A stretch of DNA of 64,000 bases from Halobacillus karajensis (GTDB lineage: Bacteria; Bacillota; Bacilli; Bacillales; Halobacillaceae), in contig NZ_FNWW01000012.1 of assembly GCF_900108515.1 (NCBI RefSeq), positions 23,372 through 87,371 on the forward strand. The letters are read 5' to 3'. Shown piece by piece: positions 53,853 to 62,299 of this stretch. The notes under the pieces are model-generated. The model was not told the DNA's origin and ran no database searches. It saw nothing but the letters and a program-made list of their open reading frames with translations. A program made the position numbers and the translations under genes. Position 1 is the first letter of the stretch; each line of letters opens with the position of its first letter.

Positions 53853-54269
53853 GTGCTTCCATTATCTTCCCCTATTACGGGGCAAGTCTACACCTTCAAT
53901 GATGTGGAAAGTGAATTGAAGGCTATGGGTTTCAAGCTGTCTGATAACTGGGATTATGAACATGGTTACTTCGATTATAAGATTGATGATCATGTTGGAT
54001 ATCAGTTCATCCGTCTGCCCTTCGTTGTGACCTCCGGGTCGCTGGATGCTCCCGGTGATTATGCCATGATCGAGATGAAGGAGCCCTTTTTACTATCTCA
54101 TAAGTACAACCCTGGTCTTGACGATCATGTCAAAGAAGGAAATGTAAGAGCCATGTTTGATCAGTTTCAGGAACCTGTAGATAAAGACGCTTCTTTTCCT
54201 GAAGAGAATATTAACACAGGAAGGGAACTTCTGGCCCAAGTCGAACAAGTTTTACTTTCGAAGGGGTGA
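53853..54269 (+). CDS. yugN: YugN-like family protein
   Basis: A 138-residue cytoplasmic protein with FNDVESELKAMGFKLSDNWD, YFDYKIDDHVGYQFIRLPF and EPFLLSHKYNPGLDDHV. Function unknown. GTG 53853 lies 9 bases from AAAGGAG, while ATG 53847 is only 3 bases away; the choice is uncertain. Its last 18 bases overlap the 3' end of yugO on the other strand, so no terminator separates them. Confidence 0.8.
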   Translation: MLPLSSPITGQVYTFNDVESELKAMGFKLSDNWDYEHGYFDYKIDDHVGYQFIRLPFVVTSGSLDAPGDYAMIEMKEPFLLSHKYNPGLDDHVKEGNVRAMFDQFQEPVDKDASFPEENINTGRELLAQVEQVLLSKG

Positions 54270-55250
54270 GAAAACAACAAGGATGTCTCCTTCTTCCAAT
54301 ATGATATCTGGGTGAAGATCATACGAAAGATCTTCGCCCTTTTTTATGCCTATGATTTGGTAATGTTCTTTCAAGAAGTGCTCGTAAGCGTTCAATATCG
54401 ATATCCCAACAAGATTTCCATTAATTTTCTCTTCGTGAAATTGTCTTTCGGTCAATAAATCCAGAAGAAGTTCAAATGGTTTGACGGGGTCATTACGATA
54501 AAGTTCCTGGTAGAAGAGACTGCTCATAAAATCATTCGATCGAATGACAGTGTTTGCCCCAGCTCTTTCAGCATTGATTTTTTGTTTCTCTGTCAACACC
54601 TCGGCAATAATAAATAATCCGGGGTGATGGCCCTTTAGGGAGACAATCTGATGAATAACGGCTTGATCGGATTGTTCTTCTTCCAAAGATGGATCAGCAG
54701 TAATGATGGCCATTCTTGCTTTACCTACGTTCGCCTTTTCTAAAATCTCTTCATTCGTTGCACTGCCATGGACAAAGTGTACACTTGCCATATTTTGCTG
54801 CAAACGATCCATACTTCGATCGATAAGAACTATACGTTCATGAAGATTTTGTTGTTCAAGCATGTTGATTAAATGCCTGGTTCGTTCATTCCAGCCAATA
54901 ATAACAAGATGATCACTTCCCTTAAAATCTACTTTTCCTTCTGTTAAATCTTTTTCATGCTTTACCGTGGTAGCGGATATGGTAGCCATATAAAAAGTTA
55001 CCAGTCCCCCTCCGGAGAGGATAAGGCCCATGGCCACTATTTTTCCCATTGTGCTCAATGGTACATAATCACCGTAGCCTACCGTGGCGCCTGTGACGAT
55101 TGCCCACCATAATCCATCAAAAAAAGTAGGGAAATTTGCAGGCTCTATGATATGGATAAGGAATCCGAAGATTGTCATTGTGAGAAAGACAATGGTTATT
55201 AACCGTATAAATAATGGAAGTTGAAAGTATAGGCGAAGTAATGATTGCAT
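54252..55250 (-). CDS. yugO: YugO-type K+ channel with RCK (TrkA) domain
   Basis: A 332-residue two-helix K+ channel. Membrane segments at about 12-34 and 70-92 flank the pore loop with selectivity filter TVGYGDYVP (about 56-64). The RCK-N domain starts DHLVIIGWNERTRHLINML and continues SATNEEILEKANVGKARMAI; a TrkA-C-like region ends the protein. In B. subtilis YugO carries the K+ waves of biofilm signalling. ATG 55250 follows AAAAGGGG. The convergent overlap with yugN is notable. Confidence 0.92.
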   Translation of the reverse strand: MQSLLRLYFQLPLFIRLITIVFLTMTIFGFLIHIIEPANFPTFFDGLWWAIVTGATVGYGDYVPLSTMGKIVAMGLILSGGGLVTFYMATISATTVKHEKDLTEGKVDFKGSDHLVIIGWNERTRHLINMLEQQNLHERIVLIDRSMDRLQQNMASVHFVHGSATNEEILEKANVGKARMAIITADPSLEEEQSDQAVIHQIVSLKGHHPGLFIIAEVLTEKQKINAERAGANTVIRSNDFMSSLFYQELYRNDPVKPFELLLDLLTERQFHEEKINGNLVGISILNAYEHFLKEHYQIIGIKKGEDLSYDLHPDIILEEGDILVVFSPLRK

Positions 55251-55306
55251 ACCATACGCCCCTTTTTTATCCTCAGTATGTCTGTTCCATATCTTATTCA
55301 AACATA

Positions 55307-55342
55307 AAAAGGACTTACTTCTGTTGAAAGTAAGACCTTTCC
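55307..55342. terminator. Terminator between yugO and the thioredoxin-like gene
   Basis: AAAGGACTTACTT and AAGTAAGACCTTT pair with one mismatch; for the minus strand it lies after the thioredoxin-like gene. Confidence 0.75.
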
Positions 55343-55349
55343 TTAAGCG

Positions 55350-55901
55350 TTACAGCCATTGCTTTTTTATATCATTGTATACATACGACCAGAAGTCTCT
55401 ATTATCTCGGTATGCTTTTGTGACGAATGTCAGCATTTCCCTTTTCTTCTCTTGATAGTCCGGCGCCTTTTCTTCTGGGAGTCCAGCTATCGATTGATCG
55501 ATAAATTTTTGCAGTTCAGGTGCTCGTGGGCCCCAGTGGCTGATTTCATGGCCGGTGGCATCGATGAAAATAATTTTAGGAATAGATCTTGAAACACCAT
55601 TGGTTAGATATTGATCCATTAATTCCAAGTTTTCATCCCTCCGAAGAAAATGAACAGGAATATGACCACTCTCTGCCATCCTCAGAAAGATGGGTATGTT
55701 CAGCATCGCATCCCCACACCAATCTTCAGTCAGGATAAGTGCCCGAATTTTCTGTTGTTGGATTTTGTCAAATAAGGGTTGATCTTCTACGGGCACAGAG
55801 AAGTTTTCATAAATATAGATGAAATCTTTCTTATGTGTCTGCATTTGATCCACATAGGTTTGGGTTGTCATCCCTTTGGCGTACCATTCTCCTAAATTCA
55901 C
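55350..55901 (-). CDS. Thioredoxin-like protein (Thioredoxin_9 type) with a lone Cys
   Basis: A 183-residue cytoplasmic protein with a thioredoxin fold: IRALILTEDWCGDAMLNIPI, VSRSIPKIIFIDATGHEISH. The active-site motif is WCGDAM, so only the first cysteine is present and normal disulfide exchange is not possible. Related proteins in bacilli also carry this form. It starts at GTG after AGGAGGGAT. Function unknown. Confidence 0.8.
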   Translation of the reverse strand: MNLGEWYAKGMTTQTYVDQMQTHKKDFIYIYENFSVPVEDQPLFDKIQQQKIRALILTEDWCGDAMLNIPIFLRMAESGHIPVHFLRRDENLELMDQYLTNGVSRSIPKIIFIDATGHEISHWGPRAPELQKFIDQSIAGLPEEKAPDYQEKKREMLTFVTKAYRDNRDFWSYVYNDIKKQWL

Positions 55902-56019
55902 TTCATATCCCTCCTAAAAACTCATACAACATCATCTTCCCTCAATTAAAAAAGAATAAGCGTTTAATTCTAATCGATAATCGCTTTTTTTGTTATGATA
56001 AAAGAAAAGGGGGTACATC

Positions 56020-57078
56020 ATGGAAAAAGAACGATTGAACTTTTTATTGGAACTGTTATCCACACCATCTCCTTCCAGTATGGAAATGGAAATACAAAAA
56101 AGATGGATCAAAGAGATGGATCCTGTAGCTGATGAAATTGTAACCGACCACGCAGGAAATGCTATTGCCATCCTTAATCCAGAGGCTGATTTTAAAATAT
56201 TGCTTGCCGGACACTGTGATGAAATTGCACTTGTCATCAATCGTATAGACGAACAAGGGTACCTTCACATCGATAAAATGGGAGGCATAAACCCAAAAGC
56301 CGCGGTAGGCATGAAAGTTAGAGTGCTCGGCTATGCGAAAGAAGTGACGGGAGTAATCGGAGTGAATGCTCAACACCATGGAGGGCTGAAAGGCGATTTC
56401 GGTCTAGATGATCTATTTATTGATTGTGGGGCTCACTCAAAAGAGGAAATGGAGAAGTTTGTTCAAATAGGGGACCTCGCTGTTTACAAGAGAGAGTCAG
56501 AAATTTTGATGGATCGTTACATAGCCGGTCGCGGATTGGATAATCGAACAGGGCAGTTTATCGTGGGAGAAGTGCTAAGGAGGCTCTCAGAAGAAAAGAT
56601 AAACGTCGGTTTGTATGCAGCCAGTACCGTCAATGAGGAGACAAACATGGGCGGGGCTTATTTTGCAGCTGCTGGTATTGAACCAACAATGGCCATAGCA
56701 TGTGATGTGACGTTTGCCACCGATTACCCAGGAGTCAATAAAAATAAATATGGGGATGTCCGATTAGAAGGGGGTCCTGTATTAGCCAAAGGGGCGCCGA
56801 TTAACAGAAAGATCAACAAGCTGCTCGAAAATAGAGCCAGATCTTTGGATATGGATGTACAATATGAACTGACTCCGCGTGTTACTGGAACAGATGCAGA
56901 TAAGATGCGACTTACGGGAAGAGGAGTGCCGGTAAGCCTTGTGTCCCTGCCTCTCCGTTATATGCATTCTCCAGTGGAAACGGTAAGTATTGATGATATT
57001 GAGAAAGAAATCTCTTTATTGGTAGAAATGATTAAGAATATGACAGGGAAAGAGAGTTTAAATCCCTTAGAAGATTAG
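56020..57078 (+). CDS. M42-family glutamyl/deblocking aminopeptidase
   Basis: A 352-residue dinuclear metallopeptidase. Metal and catalytic residues: AGHCDEIAL (His, Asp), GLDNRTGQF (Asp), VNEETNMGG (two Glu), CDVTFATD (Asp) and RYMHSPVETV (His). It forms large tetrahedral particles that trim peptides. The start follows AAGGGGG. It is divergent from the thioredoxin-like gene. Confidence 0.92.
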   Translation: MEKERLNFLLELLSTPSPSSMEMEIQKRWIKEMDPVADEIVTDHAGNAIAILNPEADFKILLAGHCDEIALVINRIDEQGYLHIDKMGGINPKAAVGMKVRVLGYAKEVTGVIGVNAQHHGGLKGDFGLDDLFIDCGAHSKEEMEKFVQIGDLAVYKRESEILMDRYIAGRGLDNRTGQFIVGEVLRRLSEEKINVGLYAASTVNEETNMGGAYFAAAGIEPTMAIACDVTFATDYPGVNKNKYGDVRLEGGPVLAKGAPINRKINKLLENRARSLDMDVQYELTPRVTGTDADKMRLTGRGVPVSLVSLPLRYMHSPVETVSIDDIEKEISLLVEMIKNMTGKESLNPLED

Positions 57079-57178
57079 GGTGTGTGAAGTGTCAGGATCA
57101 TTCCTGGCACTTTTGTTTATTTGTGGCATAATTGGAAAGAATAGCAGATATAATCTTCTATATTAGGGAGTGATCTGC

Positions 57179-57391
57179 ATGGATCGGGAAGTACTGCACC
57201 AACAAATTTTAAGATTAAAAGGAAAAATTTGTGCTGGCCAGCTGGAATTGCAAGGATATGATGAATATCTTCTTATGCAGCTTGATAAAGTGAAAGATAG
57301 TGAAGACGGTCTTGTGGATGTATCAACGGTTTCTTCGACCCTCCGCTTGTTTATTGATGCAACGGAAAAGCTTCAGCATCCGTCTGCTTAA
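57179..57391 (+). CDS. Hypothetical helical protein, 70 residues
   Basis: ATG 57179 follows GGGAGTGAT. The product is short, acidic and helical (MDREVLHQQILRLKGKICAG, STVSSTLRLFIDATEKLQH). No family recognised. Confidence 0.6.
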   Translation: MDREVLHQQILRLKGKICAGQLELQGYDEYLLMQLDKVKDSEDGLVDVSTVSSTLRLFIDATEKLQHPSA

Positions 57392-57450
57392 ATGTATTCT
57401 TGCATTGTTTACCTCTAACCATTTATAACTGAAACTTTTTCAGACATAAG

Positions 57451-57480
57451 AGAAGAGGCCCTGCAAGGCCTCTTCTTATT
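57451..57480. terminator. Terminator between the 70-residue gene and the 62-residue gene
   Basis: AGAAGAGGCC and GGCCTCTTCT pair perfectly over 6 bases, then TATT. Confidence 0.75.
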
Positions 57481-57532
57481 CATTATTTCTATTGTTCAGA
57501 TAGCGCAAATGCAATTGGATGGGAAAAAGCTA

Positions 57533-57721
57533 TTATTTCCCATCAAAATCAGGGAGTGTATTTTGCAGGTTTTGCATCGGTTGGCTATTTCTTGCTCTCT
57601 GAGCCATTTGTTGGGCCCCGCCATTACGATTCATTCGTGATACCCCATACATAGCTGCAGCACCAATAGCCCCAGCAGTACCTAAAGCTAACCATGAAGT
57701 TCCATTTTGTCGACCGTTCAT
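57533..57721 (-). CDS. Small glycine/alanine-rich membrane-associated protein, 62 residues
   Basis: A single weakly hydrophobic helix (SWLALGTAGAIGAAAMYGVS) is followed by a Gln/Arg/Asn-rich tail (RMNRNGGAQQMAQRARNSQP). This is the pattern of small proteins such as the DUF3918 family (YrzT). It may be a minor envelope or spore protein; function unknown. Ribosome binding site GGGATGAT. Confidence 0.6.
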   Translation of the reverse strand: MNGRQNGTSWLALGTAGAIGAAAMYGVSRMNRNGGAQQMAQRARNSQPMQNLQNTLPDFDGK

Positions 57722-58029
57722 TAGTCATCATCCCTTATAGAAATTTTTAGTCCTTTTTCAAAGAACACATTTAGTTTGCCTGTTAAGAGGTTATCTAAAC
57801 AGGTCAGATTGTGTTAATTCAAATGGATATTTCCAATTCTAACCCAATGAATGGAATGAGACAGTTTCTTTAGATGAAAAACTCAATTCAAAACGGTTAC
57901 AAAACAGTTTGGTTTAGACCACCTGATTGTTTCGATGACACGCTTCCAACTGACAGTTGACCTTTCGTATCCATGCTTCATGGTGATTCGCTAATTATCA
58001 TAAAACGATTGATATTCTGTTTAACACTG
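57722..58029. other. Gap between the 62-residue gene and nhaC
   Basis: Nothing recognisable apart from sequence that must hold the promoter of the small minus-strand gene. Confidence 0.4.
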
Positions 58030-59457
58030 TCACATTGATTTCTGTTCAGATCGGCTTAATACTTGCTTCTGTTCGGTATCTGATAACTTTACAATTGTAA
58101 AACCGAACAGCGCATAAATAATTGAAATGATTGGAACGGTAAAATTAAGTATAGCATAAGGCGCGTATTCAAACGCATGGACACCTAATGTTCCAAAAAT
58201 AAACACGCCGCATGTGTTCCAGGGTATAAAAACGGATGTCAGTGTTCCTCCGTCTTCCAAAGCACGGGATAAATTTTTTGAATGAAGTTTTTTCTCTGCA
58301 TATACTCTGGAGTACATTCTTGCCGGCACAACGATCGAAATATATTGTTCCGAACATGTAGCATTTGTCGCAAATCCAGACAATATTGTTGTAGGGATAA
58401 GCCCTTTTGAAGACCTCGCTAATTTTAAAATTTGGTCAACAATCGCTTTTAACATCCCTGTATTTTCTAGAATACCGCCAAACGTCATCGCGACAATTGT
58501 CATAGATACGGTATACATCATCGATTCAAGCCCTCCGCGATTAAAAAGGCCATCAACCATTTTATTTCCTGTATCGATAGAATAACCTGTTTGCAGCGTA
58601 TTAACTGCGTCGCCAATGTTTCCTCCCTGCATCAATATTTGACATAAAAATCCTAGTATAATACCGAAGAATAAGGCGGGCAAAGCGGGAACTTTACGCA
58701 TAACAAGAAAGATCACGGCGACCGGAACAAGGAGCAACCAAGGTGAAATAAAAAAGGAATCTTGCATAACACTCATGGTTTGGTCGATTGTTCCTTTATC
58801 CATTTCTTTGGAACCGAAATCTCTTCCAAAGAACCAATAAATAACAAGTGTAATCATAAAAGCGGGAACTGTTGTATACAACATATGCCCGATATGTTCA
58901 AACAAATTCGTTTCTGTTAGACCTGATGCAAGGTTTGTTGTATCGGAAAGCGGTGACATTTTATCACCAAAGTAAGCCCCTGAAATAATGGCTCCTGCTA
59001 CCATTGGCGCGGAAATGCCCATACTCATTCCAATTCCCATGGCGGCGACACCAATAGTACCCATTGTTGACCAGGAGCTTCCAATCGCAAGGGATACAAT
59101 GGCACAAATAATTGCAATCGCAACAAGAAATAGTGAAGGTGTAATAATCTTTAATCCATAATAGATCATGGTCGCAACGATACCACCGCCAATCCATGCC
59201 CCGATAGTAAGGCCGACCATCATGATAATGGCCACGGCGGGAAGGGCAAGACGAATCCCTTTATACATGCTTTCCTCAAGCTCTTTCCACCTATAACCGC
59301 GTGTCCAGGCTATAAAAGCGGATACAGAAGTGCCTAAAATTAAAGGAATATGAGGACTTCCATCAAACAACACAATTGTAACAAGCATAGCTGCTATCAT
59401 AACAACCAGCGGGATAACGGCTAGTACAAAATGCATTTCTTTATGACGTGTTTCCAT
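58030..59457 (-). CDS. nhaC: Na+/H+ antiporter NhaC
   Basis: A 475-residue protein with about 11-12 membrane segments. Conserved parts: IGSSWSTMGTIGVAAMGIG, YFGDKMSPLSDTTNLASGL, FATNATCSEQYISIVVPARM and PWNTCGVFIFGTLGV. It exports Na+ in exchange for protons and supports alkali and salt tolerance. It is closer to true NhaC than the riboswitch-controlled paralogue at 26.8 kb. AAGGGG lies upstream of the start. No partner gene. Confidence 0.92.
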   Translation of the reverse strand: METRHKEMHFVLAVIPLVVMIAAMLVTIVLFDGSPHIPLILGTSVSAFIAWTRGYRWKELEESMYKGIRLALPAVAIIMMVGLTIGAWIGGGIVATMIYYGLKIITPSLFLVAIAIICAIVSLAIGSSWSTMGTIGVAAMGIGMSMGISAPMVAGAIISGAYFGDKMSPLSDTTNLASGLTETNLFEHIGHMLYTTVPAFMITLVIYWFFGRDFGSKEMDKGTIDQTMSVMQDSFFISPWLLLVPVAVIFLVMRKVPALPALFFGIILGFLCQILMQGGNIGDAVNTLQTGYSIDTGNKMVDGLFNRGGLESMMYTVSMTIVAMTFGGILENTGMLKAIVDQILKLARSSKGLIPTTILSGFATNATCSEQYISIVVPARMYSRVYAEKKLHSKNLSRALEDGGTLTSVFIPWNTCGVFIFGTLGVHAFEYAPYAILNFTVPIISIIYALFGFTIVKLSDTEQKQVLSRSEQKSM

Positions 59458-59681
59458 CAGGTGGTTTCCCCTTTCACTTTGGGATTAATGCAAAATTATC
59501 ATTTTATTCCATTCCACTAACTAGTTTTTGTATAATTTTGAAAATAAGCGCCCCTCCATTATATAATTTTATAAAAATAAAATGCAATTTCTGTGCCAAT
59601 TAGGCATGTTGCAGCATTGGGGTGAGCAACGAAAATAGTGCAAAAAAAAGTTGGCACTTTTTATCTTTAGGAGGAAATTAA

Positions 59682-60200
59682 ATGTCAGAGAACAAATTAA
59701 CGTACAAAACGGAAGGCCGGACACTCGTGATGGAGAGAATGTTTGATGCACCGAGAGAACTGGTATTTAAAGCATTTTCCGAGTCTGATCACCTGGAACA
59801 ATGGTGGGGGCCAGAAGGATGGGAAACCGAAAGTCGCAAATTTGAGTTTGTTCCCGGTGGTGTGTGGCATTATTGCATGCGTTGTAAAGATGAAAATCAA
59901 GGAGACTTCTATGGTATGGAATCCTGGGGTAAAACAATTTATAGTGAAATCAATCCGCCTGAGAAAATTGTTTACACCGATGTGTTCTCGGATGAGGAAG
60001 GTAATTCGGCTGATGGTATGCCAGCGACGCAGGTAACAATGAATTTTGTTGAGCAGGGAGAAGTAACGAAACTCATTGTGCATTCTCAATTTGAGTCAGT
60101 TGAAGCACTTCAAAAGGTTGTGGAAATGGGTGTAGTGAAAGGAACCGATTCACAATACAGATGTCTTGATGATCATTTGAAACAGATTCAGCATGTGTAA
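59682..60200 (+). CDS. AHSA1/SRPBCC-domain protein
   Basis: A 172-residue protein of the activator-of-Hsp90-ATPase-like group: MERMFDAPRELVFKAFSESD, HLEQWWGPEGWETE, FVPGGVWHYCM, KLIVHSQFESVEALQKVVEM. Such proteins form a lipid- or small-molecule-binding cavity. The ligand is unknown. The start follows AGGAGGAAA. The hairpin repeat copy 4 lies just after it. Confidence 0.85.
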   Translation: MSENKLTYKTEGRTLVMERMFDAPRELVFKAFSESDHLEQWWGPEGWETESRKFEFVPGGVWHYCMRCKDENQGDFYGMESWGKTIYSEINPPEKIVYTDVFSDEEGNSADGMPATQVTMNFVEQGEVTKLIVHSQFESVEALQKVVEMGVVKGTDSQYRCLDDHLKQIQHV

Positions 60201-60234
60201 TGAAGAGACTCCGAATAATGAAAGTTAATGAATA

Positions 60235-60315
60235 ACTTTTATTCAATCAAAGGGGCGCAATTCTTGAGCAAAGGATTGCGCTTTTCTAAATGTATAGGGC
60301 CGTTTAATTGAATAA
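60235..60315 (+). repeat. Hairpin repeat family, copy 4
   Basis: GCGCAAT (60255-60261) and ATTGCGC (60275-60281) form the hairpin, followed by TTTTCTAAATGTATAGGGCC. From GGGCGCAATTCT to TATAGGGCC it is almost identical to copy 5, 1.1 kb away. The left-end motif is absent. Confidence 0.65.
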
Positions 60316-60402
60316 GAATGAATGAAACCTTTCAAAATACATAGCTATAAATGTACTAGAGCCGTGAACTTTTCTCGATATGACAGGAGAAAGGGGTAAG
60401 AT

Positions 60403-61002
60403 ATGGATAGTGAATCCTTAATTAAAAAGTTTGATAAACAGGCAAATAAATACAATAAAAGACGAAAAAATGACAGTGCATATAAATTCCGTGAACGAAT
60501 TTTTCAAGAGGCAGAAGGCAAGGTTCTAGAGGTTGCCATTGGTTCTGGTCTTAATTTTCCCTTCTACAATAAAGAGGTTGAATTGACAGGGGTGGATTTC
60601 AGTCGTGAAATGTTGAAAACAGCACGGGATGCCGCAAAAGAATATCCTTTTGAAGCTACATTTATACAAGAAGATGTTGAGTTTGTTGAATTTAATGAAA
60701 ACACCTTCGATACAATCGTATCTTCTGGAACCTTATGCGCGTATCAAAAACTTGGCAATGTCCTAAATAACTTTCAAAAATGGTGTAAGCCAGAAGGAAG
60801 AATACTTTTGATGGAGCACGGGATCAGCACCAACAAACCATTGGCTTGGTTGCAAAAAACCTTGGATCCTTTAGCATTAAATTTTGTAGGGTGTCATCAG
60901 AATAGAAATATTACTGAAATTGTAAAAAAGTCTCGTTTAAAAATTATTAGGGAAGAGCGCCAATTGGCAGGTTATTTATATTTGATATGGGCTAAACCAT
61001 AA
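60403..61002 (+). CDS. Class I SAM-dependent methyltransferase
   Basis: A 199-residue methyltransferase of the UbiE/PMT-like Methyltransf_11 group. SAM motif I is VLEVAIGSGLNFPFY, motif II VDFSREML, then EDVEFVEF and FDTIVSSGTLCAY, with the tail KPLAWLQKTLDPLALNFVGC. The substrate may be a lipid, quinone or small metabolite and cannot be told. It is bracketed by near-identical repeat copies 4 and 5, which suggests insertion or duplication around this gene. Confidence 0.85.
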   Translation: MDSESLIKKFDKQANKYNKRRKNDSAYKFRERIFQEAEGKVLEVAIGSGLNFPFYNKEVELTGVDFSREMLKTARDAAKEYPFEATFIQEDVEFVEFNENTFDTIVSSGTLCAYQKLGNVLNNFQKWCKPEGRILLMEHGISTNKPLAWLQKTLDPLALNFVGCHQNRNITEIVKKSRLKIIREERQLAGYLYLIWAKP

Positions 61003-61317
61003 GGACTTTCTTTCTAACCCAAGTTTTAGTGAGTTAATTAACAGGCGCTTTTCTGGGATAAGAAATGCACCCACTGATGCAATATTCCTTTGTGACTTTT
61101 TATAATTCATTGCCATAGCAATAGCCAAATAGGTCCTCCAATAGCAAATATTAGCGAGGAGGTCAATTCCACACTGTAAAAATGTTTCTGTGTAAAATGT
61201 TAATACAAATTTAATACACGTTAACAATAAGTGGATCCAGTAAATAACCTTAAGCTAACTAGTACAAGCCTTATTCCTGAAAAGAGAGGAGCCTTTCTGC
61301 AGTAAGAACATATGTAT
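61003..61317. other. Gap after the methyltransferase gene
   Basis: No firm gene. The minus strand has an open frame (60976-61227) overlapping the methyltransferase end; a hydrophobic string SSLIFAIGGPIWLLLWQ in another minus frame might be the tail of a lost membrane protein. Confidence 0.3.
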
Positions 61318-61402
61318 TATCTTGAAATCAAGTCTTCATGAAAAGGGCGCAATTCTCGAGCAAAGGATTGCGCTTTTCTTTATGTATAGGGCCATTTTGT
61401 TG
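61318..61402 (+). repeat. Hairpin repeat family, copy 5
   Basis: Left end CTTGAAATCAAGTCTTCATG (61321-61340), hairpin GCGCAAT (61347-61353) / ATTGCGC (61367-61373), then TTTTCTTTATGTATAGGGCC. It has the left motif of copies 1 and 3 and the hairpin of copy 4, which ties the family together. Confidence 0.7.
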
Positions 61403-61442
61403 AGGAGAAATTTAGAAAGAAAAAATGAAGGTGGGATGAAAT

Positions 61443-61761
61443 ATGATTGATGCTGGTTGGCTTAACGTCGGCAGTTTGATACTTGGATTAGTAGCTTGGA
61501 TAATTTCTATTATTAATCATGCGGGAGATAAAAAACAGAAGAATATGAAATGGATTGCTCTTTCTATTATCAGTTTCAGCGCTTGCGCTATCGCAATATG
61601 TTTACAAATTTTTTATAACCTTCACTTGGTAAAAATTGGAGACTGGGTTGCTCTGGGGGATAATGCGTGGTGTAGCTGTTGCTTCAACAGTACTTGTCAT
61701 TGTTACCATTTTATTAAATGCACTTACGTTGTTTTTAAATCGGGATAGGGGCGTATTGTAA
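61443..61761 (+). pseudogene. Frameshifted small membrane-protein gene
   Basis: The frame from ATG 61443 (behind AGGTGGGATG) encodes MIDAGWLNVGSLILGLVAWI, and a second helix ALSIISFSACAIAICLQIFY, then DWVALGDN. The remaining frame is non-membrane and cysteine-rich, whereas the shifted frame continues naturally as MRGVAVASTVLVIVTILLNA, then LTLFLNRDRGVL and TAA at 61759. A shift near 61660 thus breaks a three-helix protein of about 105 residues. Such proteins are common in bacilli and of unknown role. Sequencing error cannot be excluded. Confidence 0.75.
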
Positions 61762-61791
61762 AACAATCGGGCGCTTTAATGGAATATGTAG

Positions 61792-61830
61792 AGGACCAGA
61801 GTTAAAAGAGTTAAACTCCGGTCCTTTCTT
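61792..61830. terminator. Terminator between the broken membrane-protein gene and the zinc-ribbon gene
   Basis: AGGACCAGAGTT and AACTCCGGTCCT (one mismatch), then TTCTTT. Confidence 0.75.
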
Positions 61831-62009
61831 TAGACTTCTTCTGGTGTAAGTTCATGATCATTCAATCCGCATTCCGGGCATTGACACCACAGAATTGTGC
61901 CCGTCCTTTTATTGAGGTCCTTTTCATCAACCTTAATAATTTGCGACTCGTTATGAAAACATTTTCTGCATCGTTTTTGAATCCATTCTCCTACCTGGTA
62001 CTGACTCAT
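61830..62009 (-). CDS. Small zinc-ribbon-like protein, 59 residues
   Basis: It starts at ATG 62009 behind GGAGGG. Two CXXC pairs (KRCRKCFHNES and CQCPECGLNDHEL) could bind one zinc ion. Text between them is VDEKDLNKRTGTILW. No partner gene; function unknown. Confidence 0.65.
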   Translation of the reverse strand: MSQYQVGEWIQKRCRKCFHNESQIIKVDEKDLNKRTGTILWCQCPECGLNDHELTPEEV

Positions 62010-62167
62010 TTTATCCCTCCAGAAAATGGGTGGCTTCCAATAAAACGGTAACACAAGGAAGCAAAAGATAAACATAACATTTTAATTACAGTAGAGTTCG
62101 TCCCCAAAAACAATCCGTTCAACTAGCCCTGTTCTAACACGGGGTTACAATACTAATTTCAAGGTTG

Positions 62168-62199
62168 CCAGCTGATTATTTAGCTGGTTATTTTTTTGA
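62168..62199 (+). terminator. Orphan terminator-like hairpin
   Basis: CCAGCT and AGCTGG with an 8-base loop followed by TTATTTTTTT. No gene precedes it on the plus strand. Confidence 0.5.
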
Positions 62200-62299
62200 T
62201 ACTTAAAAGACCGTTCGATCAGCCAACATTTCCCTGTACAGATTAGAACACGAGAAAGGGGGGGATAGAGGGAATATCATGCCCTGAAAGGATGTCGAG

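Noticed and set aside
60976..61227. Minus-strand frame of 83 codons behind the methyltransferase gene
   Set aside because: It overlaps the methyltransferase 3' end, has no good ribosome binding site and no recognisable domain.
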